Shown: positions 9,676 through 19,107 of the stretch, in pieces
How positions within the stretch are numbered: the first letter of the stretch is position 1
Layout: each line of letters begins with the position of its first letter
DNA from: Aeoliella straminimaris
GTDB lineage: Bacteria; Planctomycetota; Planctomycetia; Pirellulales; Lacipirellulaceae
NCBI RefSeq assembly: GCF_024054565.1
Contig: NZ_JAMXLR010000009.1
Coordinates: 1 to 45,162 of the forward strand
DNA: 45,162 bases
Reading direction: 5' to 3'
Notes under the pieces: generated by a model
What the model was told of the DNA's origin: nothing
What the model saw: the letters and a program-made list of their open reading frames with translations, nothing else
Database searches by the model: none
Translations under genes and position numbers: made by a program

Positions 9676-12543
9676 TTAGTCCTCGTCAGCCATTGTTCTG
9701 GCCAATTTGCGGACAAGCGACTGGAAGTCATCCCTACCGAGCAAGCTAGAAAGATCGCTGTCATGTTGAATCTGTGCGACGTCGTGGTAGCCAACCGCAA
9801 CGGCCTGAGTAAGCCAAGCCATAGCGCGATCGGACTCTTCCTTGGCAAACCGGGCCGATTCGACTTCCGAGGTGAGTGAGTCCTGTGCGACGACCGTGGC
9901 GGTAATCGCTCGGAAACAGGCTGCACAATAGAGGCCGCTCGCATCGGTACGACCAAGGTTCTCCCACATTTCGACAGTCCTTCGGCAGCCGTCGCTGTCG
10001 CCAACGGTTTGGAAGTGTCGCATGCGGAGCTTCAGCAAACGCCAGATCATTGATGGCTGAATTGGTTTGCCCTCCGATCGCTTCAGGCATTCGTCAATCA
10101 GCGGCCACGCCTCTAAGTTACGATTTAAGTCCGCGAGGCTAGACGCCACGCCCCACATCGACATCAGGGTGTCGGGATGATCGGAGCCAAGTTGGGCACG
10201 CTGAAATTCCAGGGTGGCTTCGTGTAGTTTCAGCGCGTCGTCGTACAGTCCGAGGGCGGTGTAACTGGTCGCCAAGTTATGCATGTCGCGCCAGGTGGAG
10301 GGATGGTCTGACCCAAGCCTTGCCTTGTCGAGCATTAGCGTCTCTTCGCGGAGTTGGAGCGATTCGGAGTGACGGTTGAGATTGAAATAACTTGTAGCCA
10401 GGTTACCCATGACCCTTAGTGTGTCCGGGTGGCTCGGCCCCAGTTTGTTCCGAGTTAGAGCCAGGGTTCGTTCTCGGAGCATGGCGGCATCTGAGTTTCG
10501 GCCGAGATGAGAGTAGCTGTTGGCAAGATTGTTCATCGTGAGAAGCGTCAAACGATGATCGGGGCCAAGCGTGATTTCTTGCTGCGCAAGGGTATCTTCC
10601 CGTAGCTTGCAGGCTTTCTCATGCCGACCGAAAGTTTCGTAGCTATTGGCCAAGCCGTGCATGCTCACCAGCGTGGCGGGGTGTCCAAGACCAAGATGAT
10701 TTCTTTGCAGCTCGAATGACTTTTCTCGCAAAGAAAGAGCATCTCCGTGCATTCCAGCTTCATCGTATCGGTTGGCCAATGCATCCATACTCCAGAGTGT
10801 GTCCTTGTGAAGTGGGCCAAGCTCGGTCTTTTGCAAAGCCAATGTTCTTCTCTGAAGCTCCAATGCCTCATTTCTTCGACCTGCGGCCGCGTAGCTGACA
10901 GCCAAGTTCCCCATGGTCTTAAGCGTGTCCGGATGCACCCGGCCCAGATAAGTCTGGAATAGCAGGTAAGCTCTTTCCTCATGCTCTATCGCCTTCGCAG
11001 TTTCCCCGAGGTCGGAGAACGCCTTACTTAGCGTGGCCCTAAGTCGCGCTTCAACGATCGGTTGATCGGAAAAGCTTGATTCGATGTCAGTTACAGAAGA
11101 TTCGATGGCCTCTTGCAGCGTCACTTCGCGACCAAGCCCCCCGTCCGTACCTTGCGGCCCAGCAGCTGCCAAAATCTTATTGCGCACGAAATCTAGTACA
11201 ACGCGGGCCTCGGCTTCGCGGGACTCCGCGTTATGACGCTGGCTCGCTTCTGCCTGACGAGCCCGCTCCGCGCGGAGGAAGCCGATCGTGGTGCCGACTA
11301 CTCCAATGAAAAGCGTTAGCAGTAGAAGTGACGCCACTATCACCGGCCCTCTATTTCGCCTGATCGCCTTTCGAAATTGATACAGACGCGATGGTGGACA
11401 AGCCTGCACAGTATCGTTATTCAAATAGCGTAGTATGTCCGCGGCTAACCCATTCGCGCTGGCGTAGCGGCGGTTGCGGTCTTTCTCGATCGACTTTAGA
11501 ACGATCCAGTCCAGCTCACCTCTAACTAACTGGATTAATTTCTTACCGTCGGAACTTCTGTTAGCTGCAATCGCGGACAACCCTTTTGCCGTGGAGAGTC
11601 GTGTGCTTGGTATAGGGGGAGTCTCATCTCGAATAATTCGCAACAATTCGTCGAAGACGGCTGCATGCAATCTTTTACCATCAAACGGTAGCATTCCAGT
11701 CAGGAGTTCGTATAGCAGGACGCCGAGCGAATAGATGTCGCTTCGCGTGTCGACATCGATTTGATTTAGCCCGGCCTGCTCGGGACTCATGTATTCCAGT
11801 GTCCCAATGAGTTGCCCCGTTTCGGTAAACAGCGTGCAGTCTGTCAAACACAGAGCAGTGGCCTTAGCAACACCAAAGTCAATGACTTTCGGTATGGGGT
11901 GGTTGTCGTATTCCGCTACAAGGACATTCGTGGGCTTAATGTCGCGATGTATCACTCCTTTTTGATGGGCATGCTGCACTGCTTGACATACTTTGAGAAA
12001 CAAATTCAGCCGCGTAGCCAATGGCAGTTGCTTTTCGTCGCAGTACTCTGTAATCGGCACACCTCTTACCAGTTCCATGGCGAAGTATGGACGACCATTG
12101 TCGGTTGTGCCAGCATCGAGCACCTTCGCAATGTTGGGGTGATCCATCATCGAAACGGCTTGCCGCTCAGCATCGAACCTGGCAAGCACTTGTCGCGAAT
12201 CCATGCCGGGCTTGATGATCTTTAGGGCGACGGTCCGTTGCAGCGGCTCCGCCTGCTCGGCCATGAAGACCACCCCCATTCCACCTTCACCGATTAGGCG
12301 CAAGAGCTTGAAAGGCCCGACCACTACACCAGGTTGCTCAAAATCAGGCTGATCTGTCTCGGTGCCCCCAACGACCGGTGGTATGTCGAGTATGAAGGTC
12401 TCTTGACGTTCGTGTTCGGCAAGCAGCAGGTCGACACGGTGGCGCAAATTGGTGTCGGAACTGCATTCCAGGTCCAGAAACTCTGTCCGATCGGCCGAAT
12501 TGTCGAGGGCAATCGCTTCAATAAAAACATCGCGTTCGCGCAT
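9676..12543 (-). CDS. Membrane Ser/Thr protein kinase with C-terminal TPR repeats
   Basis: A 955-residue PknB-type kinase of the planctomycete kind. A short N-terminal region (1-75) resembles the helical segment usual in these kinases. The kinase domain runs from about 76 to 385: glycine loop GEGGMGVV, VALK lysine K108, HRD-type loop HRDIKPTN with D201, magnesium-binding DFG at 222-224 and an APE-like SPE. One transmembrane helix lies at about 400-421. A coiled stretch is followed by about seven kinesin-light-chain-type TPR units of 42 residues (GxxHPDTLxxMxNLAxSY). All catalytic residues are present. I chose ATG 12543 (MRERDVFIEA), which matches the family start; an ATG-less extension upstream looks spurious. 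The sigma factor gene 100 nt upstream points to a kinase-controlled ECF regulatory pair. Confidence 0.95.
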   Translation of the reverse strand: MRERDVFIEAIALDNSADRTEFLDLECSSDTNLRHRVDLLLAEHERQETFILDIPPVVGGTETDQPDFEQPGVVVGPFKLLRLIGEGGMGVVFMAEQAEPLQRTVALKIIKPGMDSRQVLARFDAERQAVSMMDHPNIAKVLDAGTTDNGRPYFAMELVRGVPITEYCDEKQLPLATRLNLFLKVCQAVQHAHQKGVIHRDIKPTNVLVAEYDNHPIPKVIDFGVAKATALCLTDCTLFTETGQLIGTLEYMSPEQAGLNQIDVDTRSDIYSLGVLLYELLTGMLPFDGKRLHAAVFDELLRIIRDETPPIPSTRLSTAKGLSAIAANRSSDGKKLIQLVRGELDWIVLKSIEKDRNRRYASANGLAADILRYLNNDTVQACPPSRLYQFRKAIRRNRGPVIVASLLLLTLFIGVVGTTIGFLRAERARQAEASQRHNAESREAEARVVLDFVRNKILAAAGPQGTDGGLGREVTLQEAIESSVTDIESSFSDQPIVEARLRATLSKAFSDLGETAKAIEHEERAYLLFQTYLGRVHPDTLKTMGNLAVSYAAAGRRNEALELQRRTLALQKTELGPLHKDTLWSMDALANRYDEAGMHGDALSLREKSFELQRNHLGLGHPATLVSMHGLANSYETFGRHEKACKLREDTLAQQEITLGPDHRLTLLTMNNLANSYSHLGRNSDAAMLRERTLALTRNKLGPSHPDTLRVMGNLATSYFNLNRHSESLQLREETLMLDKARLGSDHPSTWRDMHNLATSYTALGLYDDALKLHEATLEFQRAQLGSDHPDTLMSMWGVASSLADLNRNLEAWPLIDECLKRSEGKPIQPSMIWRLLKLRMRHFQTVGDSDGCRRTVEMWENLGRTDASGLYCAACFRAITATVVAQDSLTSEVESARFAKEESDRAMAWLTQAVAVGYHDVAQIQHDSDLSSLLGRDDFQSLVRKLARTMADED

Positions 12544-12644
12544 GGCCGACACCAATCCACGAGTATGACACATTTCCTACACATTTAGTGCGACAATAAG
12601 GGCTTAACCGCGCAAAGAATTTTGTCACCATCGCTCTAGCGTGG

Positions 12645-13202
12645 CTACGACGACTCCATTTCATGCCTCAGCCAAGCACGAGCAAAGGACCACATAAAAT
12701 CCGCTTTTCGGGGAGATACACCGAGTAACTCCGCGGCTCGGGGCACGGTCATTCCAGCGAAATAACGAAGTTTTACTAATTCTGCAGATTGAGAGTCTTG
12801 CTCCGCTAGTCTCGACAATGCTTCATCCAAGGCGAGCAAATCGTCGCACTCCTGGGGGGCGGCGATAGAGGAGATATCCAACTCTTCCCATTTTCGATTT
12901 CCTCCGCGTTTAATCCGCGCGCGTCGCCGAGCGTTCTCCACCATTATTCGCCGCATGGCTTCGGCAGCCGCGCCAAAGAAGTGTGCTCGCCCGTTCCAAT
13001 TTTGGTCGGGATTCCCCTTAACCAGCCGCAGGTACGCTTCATGAACAAGTGCAGTTGCTTGAAGTGTTTGACCGGGTTTCTCCTGGGAGAGTCGTGCGGC
13101 TGCGAGCCTACGCAATTCGTCGTAAACCAATGGCAATAGCTCGTCGGCGGCGGACGGATCGCCGCGTTCAATCTCCGATAAAATGTGCGTTACTTCTAAC
13201 AA
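12645..13202 (-). CDS. ECF-subfamily RNA polymerase sigma factor
   Basis: A 185-residue ECF sigma factor of the planctomycete type (Pfam Sigma70_ECF). The N-terminal part shows GDPSAADELLPLVYDELRRLA and then TALVHEAYLRLV (region 2.1-2.2). FFGAAAEAMRRIMVENARRRARIKRGG is the conserved linker after region 2. The C-terminal region 4 has the helix-turn-helix LRYFAGMTVPRAAELLGVS. The start is a TTG at 13202, preceded by AGGGG; relatives begin at the same place. It lies directly upstream of the Ser/Thr kinase gene, an arrangement in which the kinase is thought to activate its sigma factor by phosphorylation. No anti-sigma factor is visible. Confidence 0.93.
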   Translation of the reverse strand: MLEVTHILSEIERGDPSAADELLPLVYDELRRLAAARLSQEKPGQTLQATALVHEAYLRLVKGNPDQNWNGRAHFFGAAAEAMRRIMVENARRRARIKRGGNRKWEELDISSIAAPQECDDLLALDEALSRLAEQDSQSAELVKLRYFAGMTVPRAAELLGVSPRKADFMWSFARAWLRHEMESS

Positions 13203-13841
13203 GGACGCCCCTGTTTTTGTAAGGTTGCCCCTTGGTCACGACGCAGCGACTCTAAGCCAATGGTCGAAAGTGGTCGCCGACTGACTCGACGTCGGATTTC
13301 GCGAGAGGGATTAGCAGCTGACCCCAGAAGCTTCCGGCGTGGACGCCTCACTTCTCGATTCAAGCCAATCGGTTCGGCAGAGCACCACGACCCTGCAACT
13401 TGCGAAAGGAGTGGTTTGAAGTGACTACATTATCCGATGACACAAGTCCGTGGTCAATCGGACAACCCGAACCGCGAACATAAAATCCCAAGTTTGAATG
13501 GTCCCTTGGGATGACAAATCCCAGGCGACTCGGCGGGAGTTTCCCCCGATCTGGCTCGGCGTCTTCAACGAACTCCGATGCCGCGGTTCCTTCTTTGCAA
13601 TACAGCGATGGTCGGTCCCACGGCCTGCAATTCCGCCTTGCCCTATCTGCAGCAGTCGGGTGCATCGGCCTTTGCGGCCAAGTATTCCGCGGAACTACTG
13701 GTGGTGTCCCCCAGAGACAGACCGCTAAGACTTAGCTGCGGGCTACTTAGACAAAATTGGTCCAGCCGCCTTTACATCGGAATCTCTCGAAGTGAAGTAG
13801 GTGGCTCGAACGCTCAACCATTGCGACAGGTCCTCAGTGAG
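13203..13841. other. Gene-free intergenic region
   Basis: About 640 bases upstream of the sigma factor gene and downstream of the metzincin-dockerin gene. The region must contain the sigma-kinase promoter, but no clear -35/-10 pair could be picked by eye. Open frames here are short and lack domain signatures. No terminator with a U-run was seen. Confidence 0.5.
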
Positions 13842-16800
13842 TCACGCCGCGCCGATCTCAGCGAATAGGCAGGAAAGAACTTCCACGTCGATGACTTTCG
13901 TAGCGGCCGGCTCTATTGCCAGACGTCGATTGGGCACCAGCCGCGATTTAGCGGTGCGGGCGGATTGAGACAGGTCCATGGTCTCCAAGGCCATGTCTTG
14001 AGCGCGAACCCACGGTGTCATCTCAGGCATCGCGATGATGCCTTTCTTTGCCTGTTGCAAAGCAGCACGCCTTAGAGCGGTGGGAGCCGAAGGCATCGGC
14101 GGAAGTGTGGACGCCGTGGAATCGACGTCAATCGGATCGGCCATGAAGCTGGCCGATAGTCCATCCTCCACTAGAGTGGATACTTCTGCCAAAATTGCGG
14201 CCCCCAGGTGATTACGCCATACTGTATAGTCGGCCAGCGTAACGACGCCGTCGCCGTTGCCGTCGCCCTGCGTCCCAGGTGACACGTTCGAGCCGAAATT
14301 GTCCTTCCAAATATCATAGTCCGCGGCGTCTACAGTACCGTCGCCGCTGTAGTCCCCCGGCAGGTAGGCGGTCACCGTTTCGATGCCCAAATAACTAACC
14401 GGCATGGCATTGTCGAAGGTGAACGCCCCCGCTCCCACGCCGGTGGGTGTTTGCGTATAGCTACTTACGCCGGTCAGCGCCACCCTGAGTGTATCGCCTG
14501 GCGAGGCAGTCGGGTTGTTGCCTAGCACCGTCACGCCCGCGTTGGGTAACGGCTCGGCCAAGATGATGTCGGCCCCACTTCCCAGGCTGAGGTAAATGCC
14601 TGGCGCGGCGGCACTTAAGAAGATCAGGTCTTGGAACGTCAACGAGCCGCCAGAGCCGAACAGCGTATCCTCCAATCCGGCCCCCACGCTCGACTGACCG
14701 ACGTGCACCAGATCGCCCGTCGTATCAAGTCCGTCCCACAGGCTGACGTAGCCGCCTCCGGCCCCGGCGTTGTAGAACACCGGACCGTGGATGTTCTCGA
14801 GGGTGCTGACATTGTAGCCGAGAGCAAGGCCGTCCACGCCGCCGCCAGCATTGAAAATGGTGGTGAAGCCGGGGCTGGCCGCATCGACGTACAAGCCGTC
14901 GACCGCCGAACCAGCGTTTAGTTCGAACACTTCGGTGTTGGCATCGGTAAGGTGAAACTGCAATCCTGCGGGTACGTAAGCGTCGGTCGTCCCGACGTTG
15001 CGGTAATAGGTTTTGCCCGAAGTGTTCCCTGCGTCGTTGAACCGCAGCGTGTCGGTACCGTCTTGTCCGTTGAAGTGAAACGAAGCCATGAGGGTCACCT
15101 CGTTTGCCACCACACTGGCTCCGAAGTTCACCGCGTCGTTGCCTCCGCCGCCGTTGACTGTCAAATTGCTTCCTGATTGAAAGCTGTTGATGCTTACCGT
15201 GTCGTCGCCGCCACCCGCGCTGATAGTGATATTCTCGATGTTGCTGCCAGCCCCGAACCCGGCTGCTCCCATGCCGCCGATATTGGTCGTGCTGGGGCCG
15301 AATTGATTGTAGAACGTGTAATCGATGGGGAGCGACGAGGCGGTGTCGTTGATGAATAGCGAGTCGACACCGCCGCCGCCTGAGATGCCCAAGTTACCAT
15401 TGATGGTCAGATTGCCGTTGTCGTCGTGCGGCCGGACGTCGAAAATGTCGTTATCGGGCCCTCCCAGGATCGTCATTTGCTGACCAGCGGGGATGTCGGA
15501 GGAGGTGCCAAAAACAAGATAATCGTTGTAGTATTGCCCCGCATACAGATTGACGGCCTGGAACGAGTCGTAGTCGAAACGCATTCCCAGCGGCCCGCCA
15601 TCGTACCCGGTAATTTGCTCGGGCGAGATAACGTACGATCGCGGACCCGAGGTCGCGTCGTCGATCGTCAGGACATTAAATCCAGTCCCACCGTCGATGG
15701 AGATGGGATGATTGAACGGCGGTTCTTCGTTCTGGGTGTAGAAATCGCGGAAGCTGGAGATGTCGTTCAGTTCAACCGTGTCGTTTCCACCACCTGTGTT
15801 CAGCGTGACGTCCTGCGCCATGGTGCCGTTGATTTGCACGTTGTTGTTGCCATTGCCGGCGAGCACGGTTACCGCTTCATAGCCTTCCAGGTCGTACGCC
15901 TGCAGGCCCAGATAGACGGTTTGAGGGTCGAAGCTGTTATCTCCCAGGATAGCCCATGGCAGGTCGTGGGTGCTGAGCGAGTCGTTGAGCGTGAGCGTAT
16001 CGACACCGTCGCCGCCGTTTCCCGTAAACAGTCCGATACCGCCGGCCAGATTGTTGCCGTTGCCGATAACGAAGTTGTCATCGCCGCCGTTACCGTTCAC
16101 GATGGCACTGGATATAGTCGTGGAGTTAATGGTGACGGTGTTGGGTCCTTGCGAGGCGCTGAGTTCGATCGAGCCCACATTGAAGTAGGTCACTCCGCCG
16201 AAGAAAAACGGATCGCTCCGCGTGATCGTGTCGTTAGTGATCAGGTAGTCGACGGAGAATGCGTTGGCGCTGTCGTCCAGCTTGATCTTGCCACTGTCTG
16301 CGCCCGCGGCAAAAGTAACGAGACTACTTACGGCGTGCAATCCGCCACTGCCGACATTCAGGGTGTCGAAACCGGCTTCGCCGTTGACCGTAATCGGGCC
16401 TTCGAGCTTCGAAATCGAGAATGGGTCGTTCGGTGCCAGATTAATGGTGTCGTTTGCCGGTCCACCATATACAGTCAAGGCAACGCTCGCGGGCAGTGCC
16501 GAAACGTTGAACGTGTCGGCACCGTCGAATGCCGTCATCAAGACAGTCTCCACCGAGTAAAAAGAGAATGGTGTCGAGTTGTTCTGGCCGTGGGTGCTAT
16601 CAAGTATCCATTGCGTATCGGCGTCACTGGTACCCTGGAGCACCAGATGATCCGTGCCGCTGCCACCGTAGACAGAGACTGGTATCGACAGCGCACTGAG
16701 CTGCCCGAACAGGTCGATGGTGTCGTCACCGGCTCCTGGGCTGACGACGATGCTGCTGACCTGAGTGCGGGGAAACTGCTGGATCGCCGAGCCGCCAAAG

Positions 16801-18140
16801 ATGTCGTCCTGCACCACGATCATATCGGGGCCAGAGTTCCAGCTGATCTTCAGGTTGTCGGCCGCCCCCTCGAAGCCGGTCACCGTCAGCACGCCACCGC
16901 TAAGTGTCGCGAACGAGCCCGCGTTGCCGCTTATAGTGTACTGCCCGATGCTGCCGTACGCGTTGTTCTGCGGGCTAACTCGGAGTACGAAGCCTTGCCC
17001 GGGCGTTGCGTTGGTGGTGCTTATGGTGGCAGACGTGTTGGTGGTAGTGAGCGTTACCGCTGGTGTGTTTCCGCTGATGGGAATGAGTTCCAGGGTCGGT
17101 GCCAACATGCCACCGAGCGCCGCGTTATTGACCGTGAAACTAAGAATTGGGCCCACCGCGACGAAAGTAAACGCATCTTGATCGCCATTGGTTTCGATAA
17201 TCCCGGCGCCGGTCACAACGCCCGTCTGCGGGTTAAGATTAAGCGAACCACTGCCGCTGTAGCTGCCGAAATCGTCGGCTCGGTAGGTAACCACGTTACC
17301 CGGCCTGATAAGTGTCGCGAGGTCGTCTTGCGGACCAGTAGAGACTGGATTTCCACTGGAGTCGCTCGAACTTGTCGGACCGCTGAACCAGATGCCGCGT
17401 TTGGCGGAATTGTTGGAGGATCCCCCCATGATGGGAGACGTGATAGAATCGCCATCGGAGTACACTTTGACCACATTGTTCGAACCGTCAATCACACTCT
17501 GATGGCGGAGCCCCAAGACGTGTCCCGCTTCATGGGCGACCGACTCGGCAATGAAGTGCCGATCGCCGGCGTTAAGAGTGACCGAGCCGGCGTCAACGGC
17601 ATCGGCTGAGAAGACGAAGCCCGTGTTGTTGAGGTCGTTACGCGTAAAGGATTCTCGCCACGCTACCCCGCCCGCGCCCTGATTGTACCAATCGGCGTCA
17701 CTACCGCCGACGACGATTTGCAACGCAACTAGGTCGTTGTAGTTTGGCGGCGCAATAGTCGTGACGTTGATGTTGAACGGCGAGTACTTTTCGGCGACAT
17801 GTTGCCAGATGGCGGTCATTCCGTCGAGTTCGGCCTGCGAAAAATCATTGACGTTCCCATCGATGGAAAACGCCGGAATGGGATCCGAATTCCCCGCTGC
17901 CGGACCGCTCGCGAAAACGCCCGGCGCCCACTCGAATGCTGGATTCCCATCGAAGTCGATGTGGATTGTAACCGGCGCGCCCGGCAGGCTGCTGAGTGCG
18001 GGTGGGATCAGGGCCAGGAGACGGCGGTCTTCCAGTGACTCGGCGGCTAATCGACGCGAATGAATCCCCATGCTTCTACCTCGCCGGTCAGTACGGCGGG
18101 CGCTGGTGCGATTGTGATTCGAGCGATGGAAGTGGAACAT
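13842..18140 (-). CDS. Large surface protein with metzincin-type zinc motif and dockerin
   Basis: A 1432-residue secreted protein. A basic N-terminus leads to SLEDRRLLAL (35-44), the planctomycete LEDRR motif. Residues about 60-245 resemble a metalloprotease domain: the zinc motif HEAGHVLGLRH (203-213) fits HExxHxxGxxH and is followed by a candidate Met-turn, SPIMG (235-239). Then comes roughly 1000 residues of repeated VxxxGGxGxDTlxxxD beta-rich units like calcium-binding hemolysin-type or filamentous modules. A dockerin pair (GDYSGDGTVDAADYDIWKDN and GDGNGDGVVTLADYTVWRN) is followed by a 115-residue tail ending LSCLFAEIGAA. The start is uncertain: ATG 18140 gives an N-terminus like the other LEDRR protein, while ATG 18071 has a better GAGG site. 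It may be a protease, or an adhesin that kept the fold. Confidence 0.82.
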   Translation of the reverse strand: MFHFHRSNHNRTSARRTDRRGRSMGIHSRRLAAESLEDRRLLALIPPALSSLPGAPVTIHIDFDGNPAFEWAPGVFASGPAAGNSDPIPAFSIDGNVNDFSQAELDGMTAIWQHVAEKYSPFNINVTTIAPPNYNDLVALQIVVGGSDADWYNQGAGGVAWRESFTRNDLNNTGFVFSADAVDAGSVTLNAGDRHFIAESVAHEAGHVLGLRHQSVIDGSNNVVKVYSDGDSITSPIMGGSSNNSAKRGIWFSGPTSSSDSSGNPVSTGPQDDLATLIRPGNVVTYRADDFGSYSGSGSLNLNPQTGVVTGAGIIETNGDQDAFTFVAVGPILSFTVNNAALGGMLAPTLELIPISGNTPAVTLTTTNTSATISTTNATPGQGFVLRVSPQNNAYGSIGQYTISGNAGSFATLSGGVLTVTGFEGAADNLKISWNSGPDMIVVQDDIFGGSAIQQFPRTQVSSIVVSPGAGDDTIDLFGQLSALSIPVSVYGGSGTDHLVLQGTSDADTQWILDSTHGQNNSTPFSFYSVETVLMTAFDGADTFNVSALPASVALTVYGGPANDTINLAPNDPFSISKLEGPITVNGEAGFDTLNVGSGGLHAVSSLVTFAAGADSGKIKLDDSANAFSVDYLITNDTITRSDPFFFGGVTYFNVGSIELSASQGPNTVTINSTTISSAIVNGNGGDDNFVIGNGNNLAGGIGLFTGNGGDGVDTLTLNDSLSTHDLPWAILGDNSFDPQTVYLGLQAYDLEGYEAVTVLAGNGNNNVQINGTMAQDVTLNTGGGNDTVELNDISSFRDFYTQNEEPPFNHPISIDGGTGFNVLTIDDATSGPRSYVISPEQITGYDGGPLGMRFDYDSFQAVNLYAGQYYNDYLVFGTSSDIPAGQQMTILGGPDNDIFDVRPHDDNGNLTINGNLGISGGGGVDSLFINDTASSLPIDYTFYNQFGPSTTNIGGMGAAGFGAGSNIENITISAGGGDDTVSINSFQSGSNLTVNGGGGNDAVNFGASVVANEVTLMASFHFNGQDGTDTLRFNDAGNTSGKTYYRNVGTTDAYVPAGLQFHLTDANTEVFELNAGSAVDGLYVDAASPGFTTIFNAGGGVDGLALGYNVSTLENIHGPVFYNAGAGGGYVSLWDGLDTTGDLVHVGQSSVGAGLEDTLFGSGGSLTFQDLIFLSAAAPGIYLSLGSGADIILAEPLPNAGVTVLGNNPTASPGDTLRVALTGVSSYTQTPTGVGAGAFTFDNAMPVSYLGIETVTAYLPGDYSGDGTVDAADYDIWKDNFGSNVSPGTQGDGNGDGVVTLADYTVWRNHLGAAILAEVSTLVEDGLSASFMADPIDVDSTASTLPPMPSAPTALRRAALQQAKKGIIAMPEMTPWVRAQDMALETMDLSQSARTAKSRLVPNRRLAIEPAATKVIDVEVLSCLFAEIGAA

Positions 18141-18693
18141 GATTAAGAGTCCGAGAGTGACTTTTTTGGGGAGGGGGCAGTTGCACGACGCTGGGATCGC
18201 TCGTTTAGACGAGGCGCAACAGAAATCGACATCCAATGTGGGTAGCAACGAAGAGATGCCTGACGCTGGTCTTGCCAGCGAAGTAGGCGAGCGCTTGAAA
18301 AAGGGAAAAGACTGCCCTAGCCCGCGATAGCGACCAACAGGGAGCAGAACTCCCAGGATACCGTGCAGAGATGATTTGCCGTATGCACTTCCAACCCTCA
18401 CGCAAAGGTTCAGGGTTCGCGGCAGCGTTGATCCAACTGGAATGTAACAGCTTCCAGGGGGATGTCAATCACGCATCTGGCCGGGCAAACGCGACTGGAC
18501 CCCTTAAGTGAACGTGACCGGGGGCGACGTAATCATCACAACTGCCAGCTTTCGGACCGCAAATTCTTCAGTTCTGTCTTCCGGCGTTTTGCTTGTCATC
18601 AACGTAGGCGGAGCCTGGCATGCCAAGTTAAAGTGGGTTGCAGCCGCCCCAGAGGGGCTCTGACCGGACTGCACGTCCACCAGCAGGTGCAGA

Positions 18694-18720
18694 GGTCGCG
18701 CCACCGCCGGTATTTTGCTG
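18694..18720 (+). repeat. Degenerate copy of the 60-nt dispersed repeat
   Basis: The 15-nt core GGTCGCGCCACCGCC is identical to that of the copies at 36876-36935 and 42651-42710. It is followed by a stretch that resembles them only after a deletion. It is probably a decayed member of the same repeat family. Confidence 0.4.
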
Positions 18721-18912
18721 CCACTCTAACTCAAGGCGGGTGCATCGCCTTCGGCATTTAAGCTCGGGGCGCAACTCGCGTCGGTCTTGACGACCTATGT
18801 AGTTAGCCAGCCCGGCAGACCCACCCTTATGGGGGACTATCGAGCCCGATTCATGTCTTCCCCAATCTGCAGCGGTGCAGCTCACCTCGGTCAGTTCCGG
18901 AAGCCTCAAAAC

Positions 18913-18937
18913 TGCGTCGGCTTCATCGGCCGACGCA
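18913..18937 (+). repeat. Hairpin repeat upstream of the CIA30 gene
   Basis: A perfect 9-bp inverted repeat (TGCGTCGGC with GCCGACGCA, 7-nt loop TTCATCG). The same 25-nt element with the same loop recurs at 19786-19810 just after the CIA30 gene, so the gene is bracketed by the two copies. Confidence 0.6.
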
Positions 18938-19107
18938 GCTTCGGGCTCACTCCCAATAGCGAGCCCCCCTATCCATCGGTGCCAAAACAGTCGAAGTGGC
19001 AGGCCAAAATCGCTTTTGCCTCCTACTGTGTAGTTGGGGCCAGATCGACCGTGAAGCAGCCAGCCGGATCGCACATTTTGCACATCATCAACCCAAAGGA
19101 TACGAAG

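Larger units (their letters stand above)
18141..19107. other. Gene-free region with small repeats
   Basis: About 970 bases between two divergently arranged genes, so promoters for both must lie here. It contains a degenerate copy of a dispersed repeat near 18694-18720 and a GCCCC-AGA-GGGGC hairpin near 18645-18657. A 9-bp inverted repeat at 18913-18937 is listed separately. Several open frames run through it, but none has a family signature or a convincing ribosome binding site. Confidence 0.5.

Noticed and set aside
15426..17609. A 727-residue open frame on the plus strand opposite the metzincin-dockerin gene.
   Set aside because: It is antisense to a repeat-rich gene with high GC third positions, has no domain signature and no ribosome site. 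It is a shadow frame.
18787..19107. A longer N-terminus for the CIA30 protein.
   Set aside because: The extension would precede a clear signal peptide and contains the hairpin repeat; the ATG at 19108 has its own ribosome site.
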